A DNA stretch of 64,000 nucleotides from Anadara kagoshimensis. Taxonomy: Eukaryota; Mollusca; Bivalvia; Arcoida; Arcidae. Made by a program: the position numbers and the translations under genes. The notes beneath the pieces are model-generated. The model was not told where the DNA came from. It did not search any database and worked only from the letters and a program-made list of their open reading frames with translations. Position 1 is the first letter of the stretch. Every line of letters starts with the position of its first letter. This document shows positions 11,218-22,830 of this stretch, piece by piece. The stretch is taken from NCBI GenBank assembly GCA_021292105.1, contig CM037869.1, positions 27,543,536 to 27,607,535 on the forward strand, given 5' to 3'.

Positions 11218-12115
11218 CAGTGGCGGATCCAGCGGGCCCGTGCCCCCCCCCCCCCCAGTTGCCCCGACTTTTGCCCTCTCTCTCACAGCTAATTGCCAAT
11301 CAACCAGCGTAATGACGACTTAATTAGTGGTACTGATTAATTAATTTGTGTACACAGGTAGGAAATTGGGTAGGGGAAATTGTAATCAGGTGATGTATTT
11401 TACCAGTTCGCTAAAGCATGAAAGAATCCAGGTAGTACTGACCAGTCTTAGGTGATGATGTTATTTACCTGATCGCTGAGGCGCGAAAGAAACCAGTTAG
11501 TATTAGTAGATAACGTTAATTAGTCATTCTTATTAAGAGACTTTAATGAAGAGTGATTCCATTAATCATACGTGAATTCATCTAATTTACCTTTTAAAAC
11601 CAAGGGACATGGCCAAGAGAGAGAGAGAGAGAGAGAGAGAACTAATTTTTAGCACACAAAATGATCTTTTTTGTATATTTTTACAGCACGATGTTCTATC
11701 TCCATATAAAAGTACAAATTTTTGTACATTTTTATTTTTAATTGGTTTTAATGGGGGGAAAATCTGTTTCATTTGACTTTTTATTCTATTCGCCCGATTA
11801 TCGGCTTTACGAAACAAATCAGTCTGAAATAAATAGTGTTTTTTCTAGTGACAAGATTCTTGTCTGTTGCACCTTTAATGCGCATTATATAATGATGAAA
11901 CTGACTAACTAGTCATTTTTAAACTAATACAAAAAGGTTGTAATATGATAAAAGATGGATATCATACAGTTAATTTTAAACAAGTGTGGAAAAGGGGGTG
12001 TGGTAGTAGGAGACCTACCCCTTAGGTATATGTAGCAGGCAGGTCAGTTGGTAGAGTGCTTGTTCCTTAAGTCAAGGAGGTCGAGGGTTTGGTCTGGTCA
12101 GGTTTGACCCAAAAT
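11218..12115 (+). repeat. hAT-like non-autonomous repeat, copy 1
   Basis: It begins CAGTGGCGGATCCAGCGGG followed by a poly-C run, an end typical of hAT-like terminal repeats in invertebrates. The following ~0.9 kb is closely matched at 13642-14515, including GGTAGGAAATTG, TTCGCTAAAGCATGAAAGAA, GGGACATGGCCAAGAGAGAG and AGACCTACCCCTT. The right part overlaps the head of a SINE, so the duplicated block is composite. No ORF. Confidence 0.6.
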
Positions 12116-12345
12116 TCGCTCGGCATTAAGAAATGAATGCGGGTCTTTTGGACATACCTTAAAAATCGAGGCCCTTTGTCACGGTAGGCGTGGCACGATA
12201 AAGAACCCTAACTGCATAATGCCATCACCGCAAAGCACAGGTAAATATTTCTGCACCTACACCTATAGCTGGTGGCGTCTCGATATAAGTGAAATATTGT
12301 TGACTTTGAAGTTAAACCCCATTGATCAATGATCAATCAAACTCA
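12033..12345 (+). repeat. tRNA-derived SINE
   Basis: The head GGCAGGTCAGTTGGTAGAG is a tRNA A-box, followed by a degenerate B-box (AGGTCGAGGGTTTGG). The body includes CTCGGCATTAAGAAATGAA and TCACGGTAGGCGTGG. The 3' tail (CGATATAAGTGAAATATTG, then AATCAATGATCAATCAA) is shared with the SINEs at 18459 and 59970. Confidence 0.75.
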
Positions 12346-13462
12346 GGACCGGGATTCAAACAGAAAGACTTTCCTTTATTAACTCAACTGGATCACCCAG
12401 ACCACGTTCATCTATTTATCGACTAAATTAAATCAAAACACTGGTATCCTTCCAAAGGATCGACGTATCGATCTACAACTTTCAAAGGTCGAACGAACTC
12501 CTTTAATATAACGAAAAAATGTCAGTCTGGATCTGCGGTGCACAACTACACCTCGACAAATAATAAGACCGACAATACAAGTTACCGACGGCGACACATT
12601 TCGACAGTACAGTTGATAGACATACTAGTATTATGAACTCACCGACACTCATAGCCACCTGCATCAATATTACAACATACGCAGAAATCGAGGCCCGATC
12701 TGAAGGGTTATCTGCCCCTACATTAGAAGTCGTCCTATACTGACCATCTCAGGTGTAATATACTTTACAGTTATAAAGGTAGTTCAGTCGAGCGTGACCT
12801 GTTATACTTCAACAAAAATCCAATTTGGGATTTATATGTCTCTGGCTAAACTTCAGTATTTAGACACTAATGACCTGAATGCATCTCGTAATGAAATGAG
12901 GAAAAAAAATTAACATGCATAAGTACTAGCTTATTGAAAATTTGCACGAAATCATAATTTTATAAATGTTTCAAGTATTTGTTTTAAATAGGTTTGTCGG
13001 GGTCTTATATGCTTACTCCAAGTTTAAATAAAAATTAAATCAGCGTTTTTAAATATTCTATTCTAGCTATATTGATGTTTTACATAAATAATAACTAAAT
13101 AAATAAATAAATAAATAAAGAAATAAATAAAAATCGATAGATATTTTCTCAGCAATAACAATGCAATCTAGCAGAGATTTAAATAATAAATCTTCGTTTT
13201 TTTAAACATTTCATTTTAGCTTGATTATAAATAAATAAATAAATAAATAAAATTTATTTAATAAAAATATAAATAATATGATTATTCTTATGTTTATTTT
13301 TTATAACTAGATGATTTGATATTCATCTAATTGAACCGACAAACCCAATGCTGAATAGTTAACTGCAATATTTTATTTTATTTTATTTTATTTTATTCAT
13401 CGACCTGAACTGTGAAAAGAATGCAACATAAACCTGGCACTGGTAAGCCATGTGTAACGTTT

Positions 13463-13497
<35 letters not shown>

Positions 13498-13641
13498 ATC
13501 ACTCTCAAGTCACAAATATTGTTCAATAAATATGATCAATATACAATAATATTATTTTTTATTTTAACAATCAGGACATGATCAGGACTTAGTCAAAATG
13601 CGATATAATAATCTAAAAGTTTATGAGAACTTAAACAAATC
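12346..13641. other. Intergenic with (AAAT)n and (GA)n tracts
   Basis: No gene is seen. AAAT-type microsatellites occur at about 13088-13130 and 13231-13260, and a (GA)n run at about 13466-13493. The rest is unremarkable AT-rich sequence. Confidence 0.4.
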
Positions 13642-14515
13642 CAGTGGCGGATCCAGCGGGGGACACAGGGGGCCCGTGACCCCCCCCCCCCCAGTTGCCC
13701 CGACTTTTCCCCCTCTCATTCACAGCTAATTGTCAATCAACTACCGTAATGACCAGTTAATTAGTGGTACTGATTACTTAATCCCTGTACACAGGTAGGA
13801 AATTGCAATCAGGTGATGATGTAATTTACCAGTTCGCTGAAGCATGAAAGAATCCAGGTACTACTGACCAGTCTTAGGTGATAATGTTATTTACCTGATC
13901 GCTGAGGCGTGAAAGAAGTAGATAACGTTAATTAGTAATACTAATTAAGAGACTTCCATGAAGAGTGATTTCATTAATCATACGTGAATTCATTTAATTT
14001 ACCTTTTTTAACCAAGGGACATGGCCAAAGAGGGAGAGAGAGAGAGAACTAATTTTTGATTTGCACGATGTTTAGTCCAAATGTTGTACATTTTTATTTT
14101 ATAATTGGTTTTGATGGGGAAAGAAATCTGTCTCATTTGACTTTTTATTCTATTCGTCCTTTTATCGGCTTTACGGAACAAATCCGTCTAAAATAATCAG
14201 TGGTTGTTTTTTTTTTTTTTTTTTTCCCTAGTGACAAGATTCTTGTGTTCGGTTGCACCTTTAATGCGCATTATACAATGATGAAACTGACTACTAGTCA
14301 TTTTAAAACTAATAATATATTAAAATTAACTTGAAAGTTCAGATGGATGTCATACAGTTCATTTAAAACAAGTGTCGAAAAGGGGTGGGTGTAGTGGGAG
14401 ACCTACCCCTTCGGTATATGGGTATATGTAGCAGGCAGGTCAGTTGGTAGCGGTTGGTCCGTAAGACAAGGAGGTCGAGGGTTTCGTCTCTGGTCAGGTC
14501 TGACCCAAGAATTGA
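13642..14515 (+). repeat. hAT-like non-autonomous repeat, copy 2, with truncated SINE head
   Basis: Direct repeat of 11218-12115, also starting CAGTGGCGGATCCAGCGGG, with a small insertion (GGACACAGGG) and several deletions. Its right end includes the SINE head (GCAGGCAGGTCAGTTGGTAG) but stops soon after TCAGGTCTGACCCAAG, so the SINE was already fused to the repeat before duplication and was then truncated. Confidence 0.6.
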
Positions 14516-14791
14516 AAAAGTGCAATGACTGTAATTCTATCACGAACCGTTTGAAAATCTAATAAATATTAGTTATAAATTTATTTTTCGTCACTCTGTT
14601 TTGTTTATTTGAGTTTTAAATCCGTTCAATAGACAATTATTTAAATGTAAATGTTAATTTTATTTAAGTCATCTTCAAGGTTGTTTCCTAAGAATAATAA
14701 CATGGCTGGGAATAATCATGTTGTATTTCATTTAGGGTTAAATGTTTTATGGCATTGATTACTTTTGAAACTTGAATAAAATAGATATTAT

Positions 14792-17039
14792 TATGATTCC
14801 CCACCACCGAAGGTGGGGAATCATATTGTTTTCGTTCTGTTTCTTCTTATTATTATTATTATTTTTATTATTCTTATTATTCTTCTTCTCAATACCATAT
14901 GCTGCAGCATATCTCGGTAACGGCTTGATGGATTTAGATGAAATTTGCTACCAATGATCTGTTGTCTGTGTAGATAATCAAGACGCGTTCATTTTCGTTA
15001 TCTTGAAGGTGGGTGGGTGGGTGTAACTCAATACGTAGTTAAATACCGGGGGAAACCAATTCTGAATGGACATAAGCTGGTTACGACACCTTAATTATAC
15101 AAAGCCAATGCTTTCACCTATGAGTTAATCCGATTAGTGACCGTTAAAAACTTGGCGATTTTTAAAACCACAGCTTGTCACGTCACACGCCTGTACGTAA
15201 AACCTTACACAATGAGATGAATGGTGTATACAATTTGCCTTGATAGATCAAATGGCTTGGGGGTTTTCTGTTAATCACTGACTGTGGAAGTAGAAGACTG
15301 CCCACTTTTTTAAGTTTACACCATTGAAATGTCTCCTTTTACTGACTGACACTTTCCTAATGACCGGTATGTCGAGTACAAAAATTTGTAGTTATAGTCG
15401 GAAATGAATCTACCGAGTAAGCCGCCACTCTGTTACTATTAACACTTTTCAAATAAGAGATGGACAATTATTTCAGGTATTGTTCAAGTTTAAGTTTTTT
15501 GTGTCTTTTTTATTCAATTTAAACATTGGAATTTTCGTAATTTGGACTGAAAGTTCACTTCGATTTAAACATGGGAATTTTCGTAATATTTCGTAATTTG
15601 GACTGAAAGTTTGCTTCAAATTCGGCATATCGAATTAACTAACAAATTTACATAGAAATACATAGCGATCTTACGGGACCATTTGTATCATTTCGATTTA
15701 AGCGAAATTTCGATTCAACCGATTTCGAATTAACGAGAATCGACTTTATTTCTTTTGCATCAAAAACACCTAAATAATCTATAGAGCAATGAAGATCTGA
15801 GTCTTTTAGATGCTGGAAATAACAATATGAGATTTATTCCGTATAATACACCTAAACTAATATGTACCTCAACGTGTTGAAAAGTACGTTTTTTTTCAAT
15901 AGAGGGGGTCTTTTAAATTGGACTATATATACAGCGTCGATCTATTTCAACACACTATACACAAGAGTGAACATGCATGCTTCATATAAAAATGTCCGTC
16001 TTTTACTATTTTGACTGAGTAGATGTATCGTTATGATCATGAACCTCAAACATATAGGAATAACCGATATAAGTCGCGTAATTAAAATACAAACATATGG
16101 CCTCCTATGATGTGTATTGCGCATTGAATCACAATTATTAATCAATAAACTTTTTAGAAAAAATATTAAATAAACATCACAAAGGGTAACTTTTATTATA
16201 TTTTATTTTGGATTTTACAATAATCTCGAGTCCATGGCTGACGACATCGGGAGGGCACCTGGATATATCCTCAGGCAGTGTCGACACGCTCCAATATTAC
16301 TTGGATCTACCTGCCCATCATTAGAAGGTCTTACATTCGGACCTAAGACAATGATCTTAACTCAGTCGTTAATTACTGTGTTTATTCAGTGACACTCGCC
16401 AATCCGTCACTGGCTTCAATGTGTATCCACCTGTTAATTACTGGTGACCAAGATACCGGTGAACTTTGAAAACTTGTGGCCAGAAAAATCGCGAAGCGCC
16501 GTGTTTTGTCGCTAGTTAAAGAAAAAAATCGCAGTAAGCGATGCCCAGCGCAAACCCTCCCATACGTGTTCATTCATTGTAACACGTGGCGACGCCAAAT
16601 CAGAGGCCTGAGAGGGGTTCTACGAGTTTTCTTATTCAATAAAATTCATTGAAAACGTCACTTCCTATACCGAGAAGTCCTTCCAATGTACGATTTTTCT
16701 CAACCGAAAACTTTAATTCAAATCTACTTTAACTTTCAAAGAAATTTTAAAAAACAATCAAGGTATCATTTTTTTCAGTTTACCAGGTCGGCGCGGTTCA
16801 AATATTCTTTATACACATCTGCCTTTAAAATGTAATTGTTCATCAAGGCAATATATACACAACATTAAAAACGCATGTGACGTGAAAATCACAAGATTTA
16901 CCCTTTTTGGCGACACAGTAATGAAATTGGCAACAAAATTTTACAACTGGCGATTTCCTTGACGACAGACTTTTACAACCCAGCGCTAACCCTGCTAGGG
17001 TATTTTCACCAGATAATTTATGGATGGTGGGGAATCATA
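14792..17039. mobile_element. 2.25-kb TIR element, non-coding
   Basis: Left end TATGATTCCCCACCACC and right end GGATGGTGGGGAATCATA are inverted copies. The left end also forms a local hairpin (TGATTCCCCACC-ACCGAA-GGTGGGGAATCA). No coding region occurs between them; (TTA)n tracts lie just inside the left end and just beyond the right end. This is probably a non-autonomous DNA transposon of unknown family. No target duplication could be separated from the flanking TTA repeats. Confidence 0.5.
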
Positions 17040-18458
17040 CGTAACTGGTATCCCAGTTACAATCTCTAGTTATTATTATTATTATTATTATTATCAGTTA
17101 AATGAAATATAATAAATAAAAATGTGCATATTTTTTCTGAACTTTTGTTATTTTAACGTCTTATACTCTATTAGTTAAATAAATAAGAATTATAATAAAA
17201 TGGAAACTAAAAATGTGCACGTTTCATTACTTCCTATTTTTTCTAACTTCATTTAATTCTTTAATAATATTTTAAATAGAAAAGGGCACAATGTTGTATT
17301 AGATCCAGTAGTCTAGTATTTAACCATGATAGTCTATACATATCCATAGTATATACATACCGGTAGTCTATCATATTGGCCCTTATCCACTGACAGAAAT
17401 ATTGATACAAATATTGTACTACCTAAATTTCAAATTAAAAGTGGAATGGATTTTTTTAAAGGTACCACAAAGATTTTTATAACTTAATTTTCATCACGAT
17501 GTGAACTTTATCATGAAAACCAGACATTTTCACTTTTCTATATCTTTAATAAGAAAAAAGCTGTTTATAAAAACAGTGCTGTGCACTTTCTAAGGAGTTT
17601 CATAGGGAAATTAAGTAAAATGTCACCATATTTTAAATCAAAAAGTGGAATGGATTTTTTTCAAGATATTTTAATCATTTTTATATTTGAATATTCGTGA
17701 CAATATGTACTTTTCACTGAGAACTAGACATTTTCAGAAAATAAAATTGTTATTGGTGAAATTTAAATTTGAAAATCGGGTATATCTAGTTCCCATTGTA
17801 ACTTAACGGGCTGGCGATCGCACAGGTGACTTAATACAGGTGATGAGACCATCGTCTTAAATGCATCAATGGTTTACGGTCGGACCTCGATTTCTGTACA
17901 TGTTTTTGAAAAAAGCTAGACTGGTTTAGATCTACTTTGAATGCAAGGTAAAAAGGACGCTCGATAGTGTTCAAGATGCAGGAAATTGCACCATTTGTAC
18001 TGAAAAAAGCGATTTTTAATGGGGGAGCATGCAAGTTCAACAAGGGTGGAGGAAACGGAAGTACACTGAGAAAAGAACAAACACTCGGCAAACGAATTTT
18101 CTCACACTAGGACTTGCCCGAACAAAATACGAACCAAGCTGGTGAGATCCAGATTCTAGCATTGTTGAGAAAACAGGAGTACACGGAGAAAACAACCATT
18201 TTTCGGCAAGCAAACACATTATAAATTTTCCGTTCGGTAAATTAGGAGGGTTATCTTGCACTCCTGTATAGTCAGTAAACCGTCCACTGGGTGCAAGGTG
18301 CAACATATAATCTTCGGCCGTAACTTGTACTAATCGTTTAAATTTATAACAATGATTTATTTACTTTAAATAAATAAATAAATGCCGATCGAAATAAAAG
18401 TTGGGTTTTTTTTTTAATCACAACATTAAATCATATAACTTTATAGCTTCTAAGTTTG
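17040..18458. other. Intergenic, nothing recognised
   Basis: Contains a (TTA)n tract at its left edge and loosely repeated AT-rich blocks (AAGTGGAATGGATTTTTT at about 17441 and 17643). Overlapping short minus-strand ORFs at 17831-18306 lack recognisable domains. Confidence 0.4.
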
Positions 18459-18790
18459 TTGCGGTTGCTCAGTTTGTGGACTGCTCGCCTAAATGGGAGG
18501 TCGTGGGTATGAACCCCGACCGAATCTGACCCCCTTGAAGACTTGAAAGTGGGTAATGATTGTTCTTTCGCCAAGCACTCGGCATTAAGAAATGAAAGTC
18601 ACAGTTCTTTCGGATGGGAACTAAAAATAAACGAGGTCCCGTCTCACGGTAGCTTGGCTGTATAGCAGCCATCAGCGCAACGCGCAGGCAAAATTTATGC
18701 ACATTCGCCTGTAGCTGGCAATGTCTCAATATAAGTGAAATATTCTTGACTGGTACGTTTAACATCATTATTCAACTCAACTAACTCTAA
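18459..18790 (+). repeat. tRNA-derived SINE
   Basis: The head GCGGTTGCTCAGTTTGTGGA is A-box-like, followed by GGAGGTCGTGGGTATGAACCCC (B-box-like). The body has CACTCGGCATTAAGAAATGAA and TCTCACGGTAGCTTGG, the same modules as the SINE at 12033. The tail is CAATATAAGTGAAATATTC, TTGACTGGTACG and then ACATCATTATTCAACTCAAC. Confidence 0.75.
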
Positions 18791-20369
18791 GTTGGTTACT
18801 TTTTTTTCATTTGTGAGGAAATATTTGTATGCAGGTAGTTTCTGGTCATGTAATTAAAAGATATTATGCTTTTGAAATTTGTCTTGTTTCTGCAATGGAA
18901 ACAAATGTAAATTGGTAGTAGTGAAATCCATTTGCACCATTTTAGTGTCATTTTTGCGCCAGGATATCACTCTTTTATTAAACTTTTTTAAACAGAAACC
19001 CTCAGTCCTTTTGCGCGAATATGGTACCTAACTGTCCCATTTTATTGAGAGTGCGATTGAGATATGAATATTAATTTTGTCTTACCTCGTTCTTGATCGT
19101 AGATAAAATATTCAAATAAATAAAATCACTCCACATAAAAATGAGACATAATTATAATACTGTATTAAATATCGCTGACGGGACCGACTACAATATGCAT
19201 GAAATAAAATTATTGTTTTTGAGCGGCCGATCACGAAGTTGTAAAATGCATTAATACATTTTCATTTAAACACCGTTTAAAAAATATATAATGATCATGG
19301 ACATCTTCTACGATTATAAAATCATGCAGGTTTATAGTATCAGGGAACACAAATTATTTTACTAAATCCAGAAATCTTCGCATGGAGACGATAGTTCAAA
19401 GATCTACCAGTTTTATCAGATGAATTTGTGATTTTCATTCATTCATTTATTTATTTATTTATTCATTCATTCATTTATTTATATAAATACTCAGGGTATT
19501 AGGTTAATCTCTCTCTCTCTCTCTCTCTTTCTCATATTTTAGATATTTATTAAAGTTTTAATAATAAATATTTATTTATTCATTTATTTACACATAAATG
19601 ACAATTGGTAAAAAGTACTAATACTCCCGGTCCATCCAAATTAATTAAAGTTAATTAGATTAACATCATACAGGTAATTTTTTCACGTGGAATATGCTAT
19701 CGTCTGGTTAAATGAGTTTGAATTTGCTTCTGTTATCAATTTGTTACGTAAGGTCTTGATGAGGTGTACCGATGGTCATTAATTAGTGACCGGGATGTGT
19801 TTATTACCTATGGACATAAATATGTAACTGATAAATAGTCGAAATTATCACTTTTTGAAATTAAAAAAGATAAATACGTTTATAAGAAGGTGTAAAAAGA
19901 GTCAATTTGGTGCTTAAAAAATGTGTTGAGCAGGTTAGAGATTATAAATAAAAATATAATAAATAAATAAATAAATAAATAAGTTGAAAACTAACAATGA
20001 TGAAATTTAATTGCCGGTAAATATATGTTAAAGTGCCTTTTTGTCATTTATACAAATTGGATAAAAATAAATAAATAAATAAATGAATAAATTGAAAACT
20101 AACAATGATGAAATTTTATTGCCGGTGAATATATGTTAAAGTGACTTTTTGTCATATATACAAACTGAATAAATAAGTAAATAAATAAATAAATAACTAA
20201 ATTGAAAACTAACAATCATAAAAAAATTACTCCCGGTCATTATATTTTAAAGTGCGCATTTTCTCCTATGATTTTTTGTCATATATACAAACTGAATAAA
20301 TAAATAAATAAATATAAATAAGACTTCAATAATGTAAGTACACGGCGATGATTTTATTTAGAAATAGAA
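18791..20369. other. AT-rich intergenic with AAAT arrays
   Basis: No gene. A CT microsatellite lies at about 19509-19530 and several (AAAT)n tracts at 19440-20320. Three imperfect ~120-bp direct repeats between about 19950 and 20310 share 'gaaaactaacaatgatgaaatt' minus a few bases, followed by 'gccggtaaatatatgttaaagtg'-like text. Confidence 0.45.
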
Positions 20370-20533
20370 ACAGTCTATAAGCCACCTATAAGCATGGCTT
20401 ATAGGTGGCTTATATTTTGAGTGCCAATAAGCCAGGCTTATAGATGGCTTATAGATGGAGGTCCTATAAGCCACCTATAAGCATCTATAAGCTCCTATAA
20501 GCATGGCTTATAGGTGGCTTATAGATGGTATTT
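20370..20533 (-). repeat. Right terminal array of CTATAAGCC units
   Basis: Inverted counterpart of 9392-9550: repeated GGCTTATAG(A/G)TGGC and CTATAAGCC(A/C)CC units. It ends GGCTTATAGA directly before the resumed SAP-SWIM coding sequence. Confidence 0.75.
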
Positions 20534-20534
20534 C

Positions 20535-21084
20535 ATCCTGTGCACTAAAAAAGTCGGCATTACAAACATATTTAAAACAGGAAAATAAGCGGTACAAAAT
20601 TAGAACTAGCTCAAAGTGCTTTTGAAGTTAACAAGGAAGACAATGTATGCATGCCTACTAGTAGTGTCAGTGACGCCAGAGAGAAGAGGTCATTATCGGA
20701 TACTGAATCTAGATCAAACAGCCATGTTTCCGCCACTGATATTATTTCTGTTGATTCTCTGAACTCTGGTTGGACGAGTGACACAAAACTATTTCCACAG
20801 ATATCACACAGAGATGTTGAACAATATCTAATCTACAGTAGTCACAGGACAGAAGACAGTGGAAAGATGGAATGTTATCGCCAATTCATCAGAGGATTCA
20901 ACTTCTATAAGGAGGGTTATATTCATAATATTATTGCTAATTTGATAGAGAAGGACTCTAAAATGTGTTACATACGATCAAAATGTTACCCATCTATAAA
21001 ACAAGGCACTTACACCCAGTGGGTTTGTTTATCAAAGGAGGCTCCATAAACCATTCTAAAGGCTTACTGTTCTTGTCCTGCTGG
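20535..21084 (+). pseudogene. SAP-SWIM protein exon, broken
   Basis: Coding sequence resumes after the 11-kb element with a SAP-like motif (KKSALQTYLKQENK, then in another frame SGTKLELAQSAF), so a one-base frameshift lies near 20592. From 20600 the frame runs through a serine/aspartate-rich linker (20651 onward) to MCYIRSKCYPSIKQGTY and AYCSCPAG, the first half of a SWIM zinc finger (CxC...CxH). An in-frame TAA at 21047-21049 breaks it. The exon ends at GCTGG with a good donor GTGAGT at about 21085; the exon carrying the CxH half was not found. SAP and SWIM modules usually bind nucleic acid. This is a fragment of a spliced gene, host or transposon-borne. Confidence 0.55.
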
Positions 21085-21129
21085 GTGAGTCATTGGTGAT
21101 ACTAGACCCATATATATACAAAAATATTT

Positions 21130-22830
21130 TTTTTATTATCAAAATAAGAGAGAGCATCAAGGAAAAAAGTATTAGAAAAAGTAGAAAGGCCTTTGAAAGC
21201 ACTTATATTTTTGAGAGGGACAATAACGGTTCATGTTTACCAGGGAAGAGAGATACCAAGAAATGTAAAGACGGAACAAAACAAGTCAGAGTTCTGAATG
21301 ATTACATGTATAATTTGCATTTAAAGTTTACATCTGAAAATCCTGAAGATAAGATAGGTTTGAGCACGTTTTCAAGTTATCGGCCAAAATATATTAAGCT
21401 TGTCCATTTTAGCTCAAGGAAAACATAACATGCCTTTGTCAAAGACACCAAAATATGGCGCTTAAAGTTAAACCACTGAATTCAGTACGAATTATTACAA
21501 CTAACCACCCAGATACACTGATTAAGCAGCAAAACGACGCTGAAATTCTCAAAAAGATTAGAGATTATACAGGAAATAATATAAAATATTCTGAATGGAA
21601 ACGAAAAGATGTTGAACACAAGGGTAACATCACAAAAAGAATGCAGATTGAAACTGTTGAAAAAAACAAAGAACAATTTAGTGCTTTATTTGTTCAAGAT
21701 TTGATTCAATTTCGTAAACACACGGGAAGGTACGAGTACAGTATTTTGCCAGATGGATTTTGCCGAAAATTATGTTTGCAGTCACGCAGATGAAGTACAG
21801 TCAGCCTACTTTGATGCATCCGATGGTTATGTATTTCAGTGATAATGATGGTGTTTTGCAACATTCATCATATGTTTATGTTTCTGACACACCTTCCCAT
21901 ACATCTGGGACCGTTTATGCATTCATGAAAAAAATAGTCTCGAGCCTGAATAATGATCTCCCTGGTACCGAGTGTATTCATTATATTTCTGACTCTCCCA
22001 CTTCTCAGTACAGAAACAAGCATATGATGAATATAATTGCAAATCATGATCATTTATTCGGAATGAGAGCTTCTTGGTTATACTTTGAAGCTAATCACGG
22101 TAAAGGCCCTTGTGATGGGGTGGGGGGGGGGACAAGTAAACGGTTGGATGATCTGGCAGTAAAAAGGCAAACAGTTGTCATACAAAATGCGTATGACTTT
22201 TTCAGTTGGGGCGAAACTCAAGTCAATAGCCAAATTAAGTATATTTTAGTACCAAAAACAGAATGTGATGAAGCTAACGAGGAGCTATGAAAATGAATCC
22301 TAAGCCAGTGAAAGGTACAATGGAAGTGTCATATACCATTTTTTTTAATATAATCATAAAATACATTCAAAAATGGTATTGTCATATACCATTTTTTGAA
22401 TGTATTTTATGATTAAATTCAAAAAATGGTATATGACAGAAGTACATAGTGTGTTTCCTCTAGGGAATGGTAAAATAGCTGTTAGAAATGTATCATGTTA
22501 TTGTCAAAATTGTTTTTCGAATGGGCACTTTCATCCTACTTGTCAAGGATGGACTGTACATAATTTAGTTTCCGACGTTTTAAATGAATTGGTAAAACCT
22601 GTTGACGAAAATCATACAGCAAAATACGCGATAAATTCTTATGTTGCAGCAATCAATAATGCTGAATGGTACATCGGTAAAGTATTAGAATATGATTCAA
22701 AAGACAATGAATATAACATTTCGTTTATGAGAGAAAATGTCAGCAAGGTGCGTTACAGATAAAAGTGGCCTCGTAAGGATGATATCTTGTGCTCTAACTT
22801 AGCTTTAGGGTATATAATACATCTATAATA
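21130..22830 (+). pseudogene. HGKGPxDGxG-family transposase-like gene, decayed
   Basis: Three frames together cover most of a family also found at 56501-61544. In order: FTSENPEDKIGLSTFSSYRP (21320-21390); then after a frameshift near 21425 the Cys motif CLCQRHQNMALK; MDFAENYVC (21762); after a second frameshift near 21805, HPMVMYFSD and YISDSPTSQYRNKHM; the signature NHGKGPCDGVGGGTSKR (22094-22143); and, beyond a palindromic insertion, GKIAVRNVSCYCQNC. An in-frame TAA near 22760 precedes KWPRKDDI. The acidic residues in DFAEN, SDSP and CDG are candidates for a DDE/D-like site, by inference. I know this family only as uncharacterised invertebrate proteins. Not functional as sequenced. Confidence 0.6.
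22328..22441. mobile_element. Short palindromic MITE-like insertion
   Basis: About 110 bp bounded by GTCATATACC and GGTATATGAC, with an inner perfect inverted repeat (AATCATAAAATACATTCAAA at 22347 and its complement near 22395). It interrupts the conserved C-terminal part of the transposase-like pseudogene. The flanks GGAAGT and AGAAGT suggest a 5-bp GAAGT duplication. Confidence 0.6.

Larger units (their letters stand above)
9392..20533. mobile_element. 11.1-kb non-autonomous element with inverted CTATAAGCC arrays
   Basis: The two ends (9392-9550 and 20370-20533) are inverted copies of the same short-motif array. They share a long exact match: the left TGGCTTATTGGCACTCAAAA is found reverse-complemented at the right end within 'attttgagtgccaataagcca'. 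Between them are about 10.8 kb with no credible gene, only SINEs, hAT-like repeats, a smaller TIR element and microsatellites. Coding sequence of one protein appears to continue on both sides. The superfamily is not recognised and no clear target-site duplication is visible (at most TG). Confidence 0.5.

Noticed and set aside
17831-18306. Pair of overlapping 86- and 89-codon minus ORFs
   Set aside because: No recognisable domain, atypical composition, overlapping frames.
22400-22440. Start of the 120-codon ORF
   Set aside because: The first codons translate the palindromic insertion; the conserved sequence begins only after 22441.
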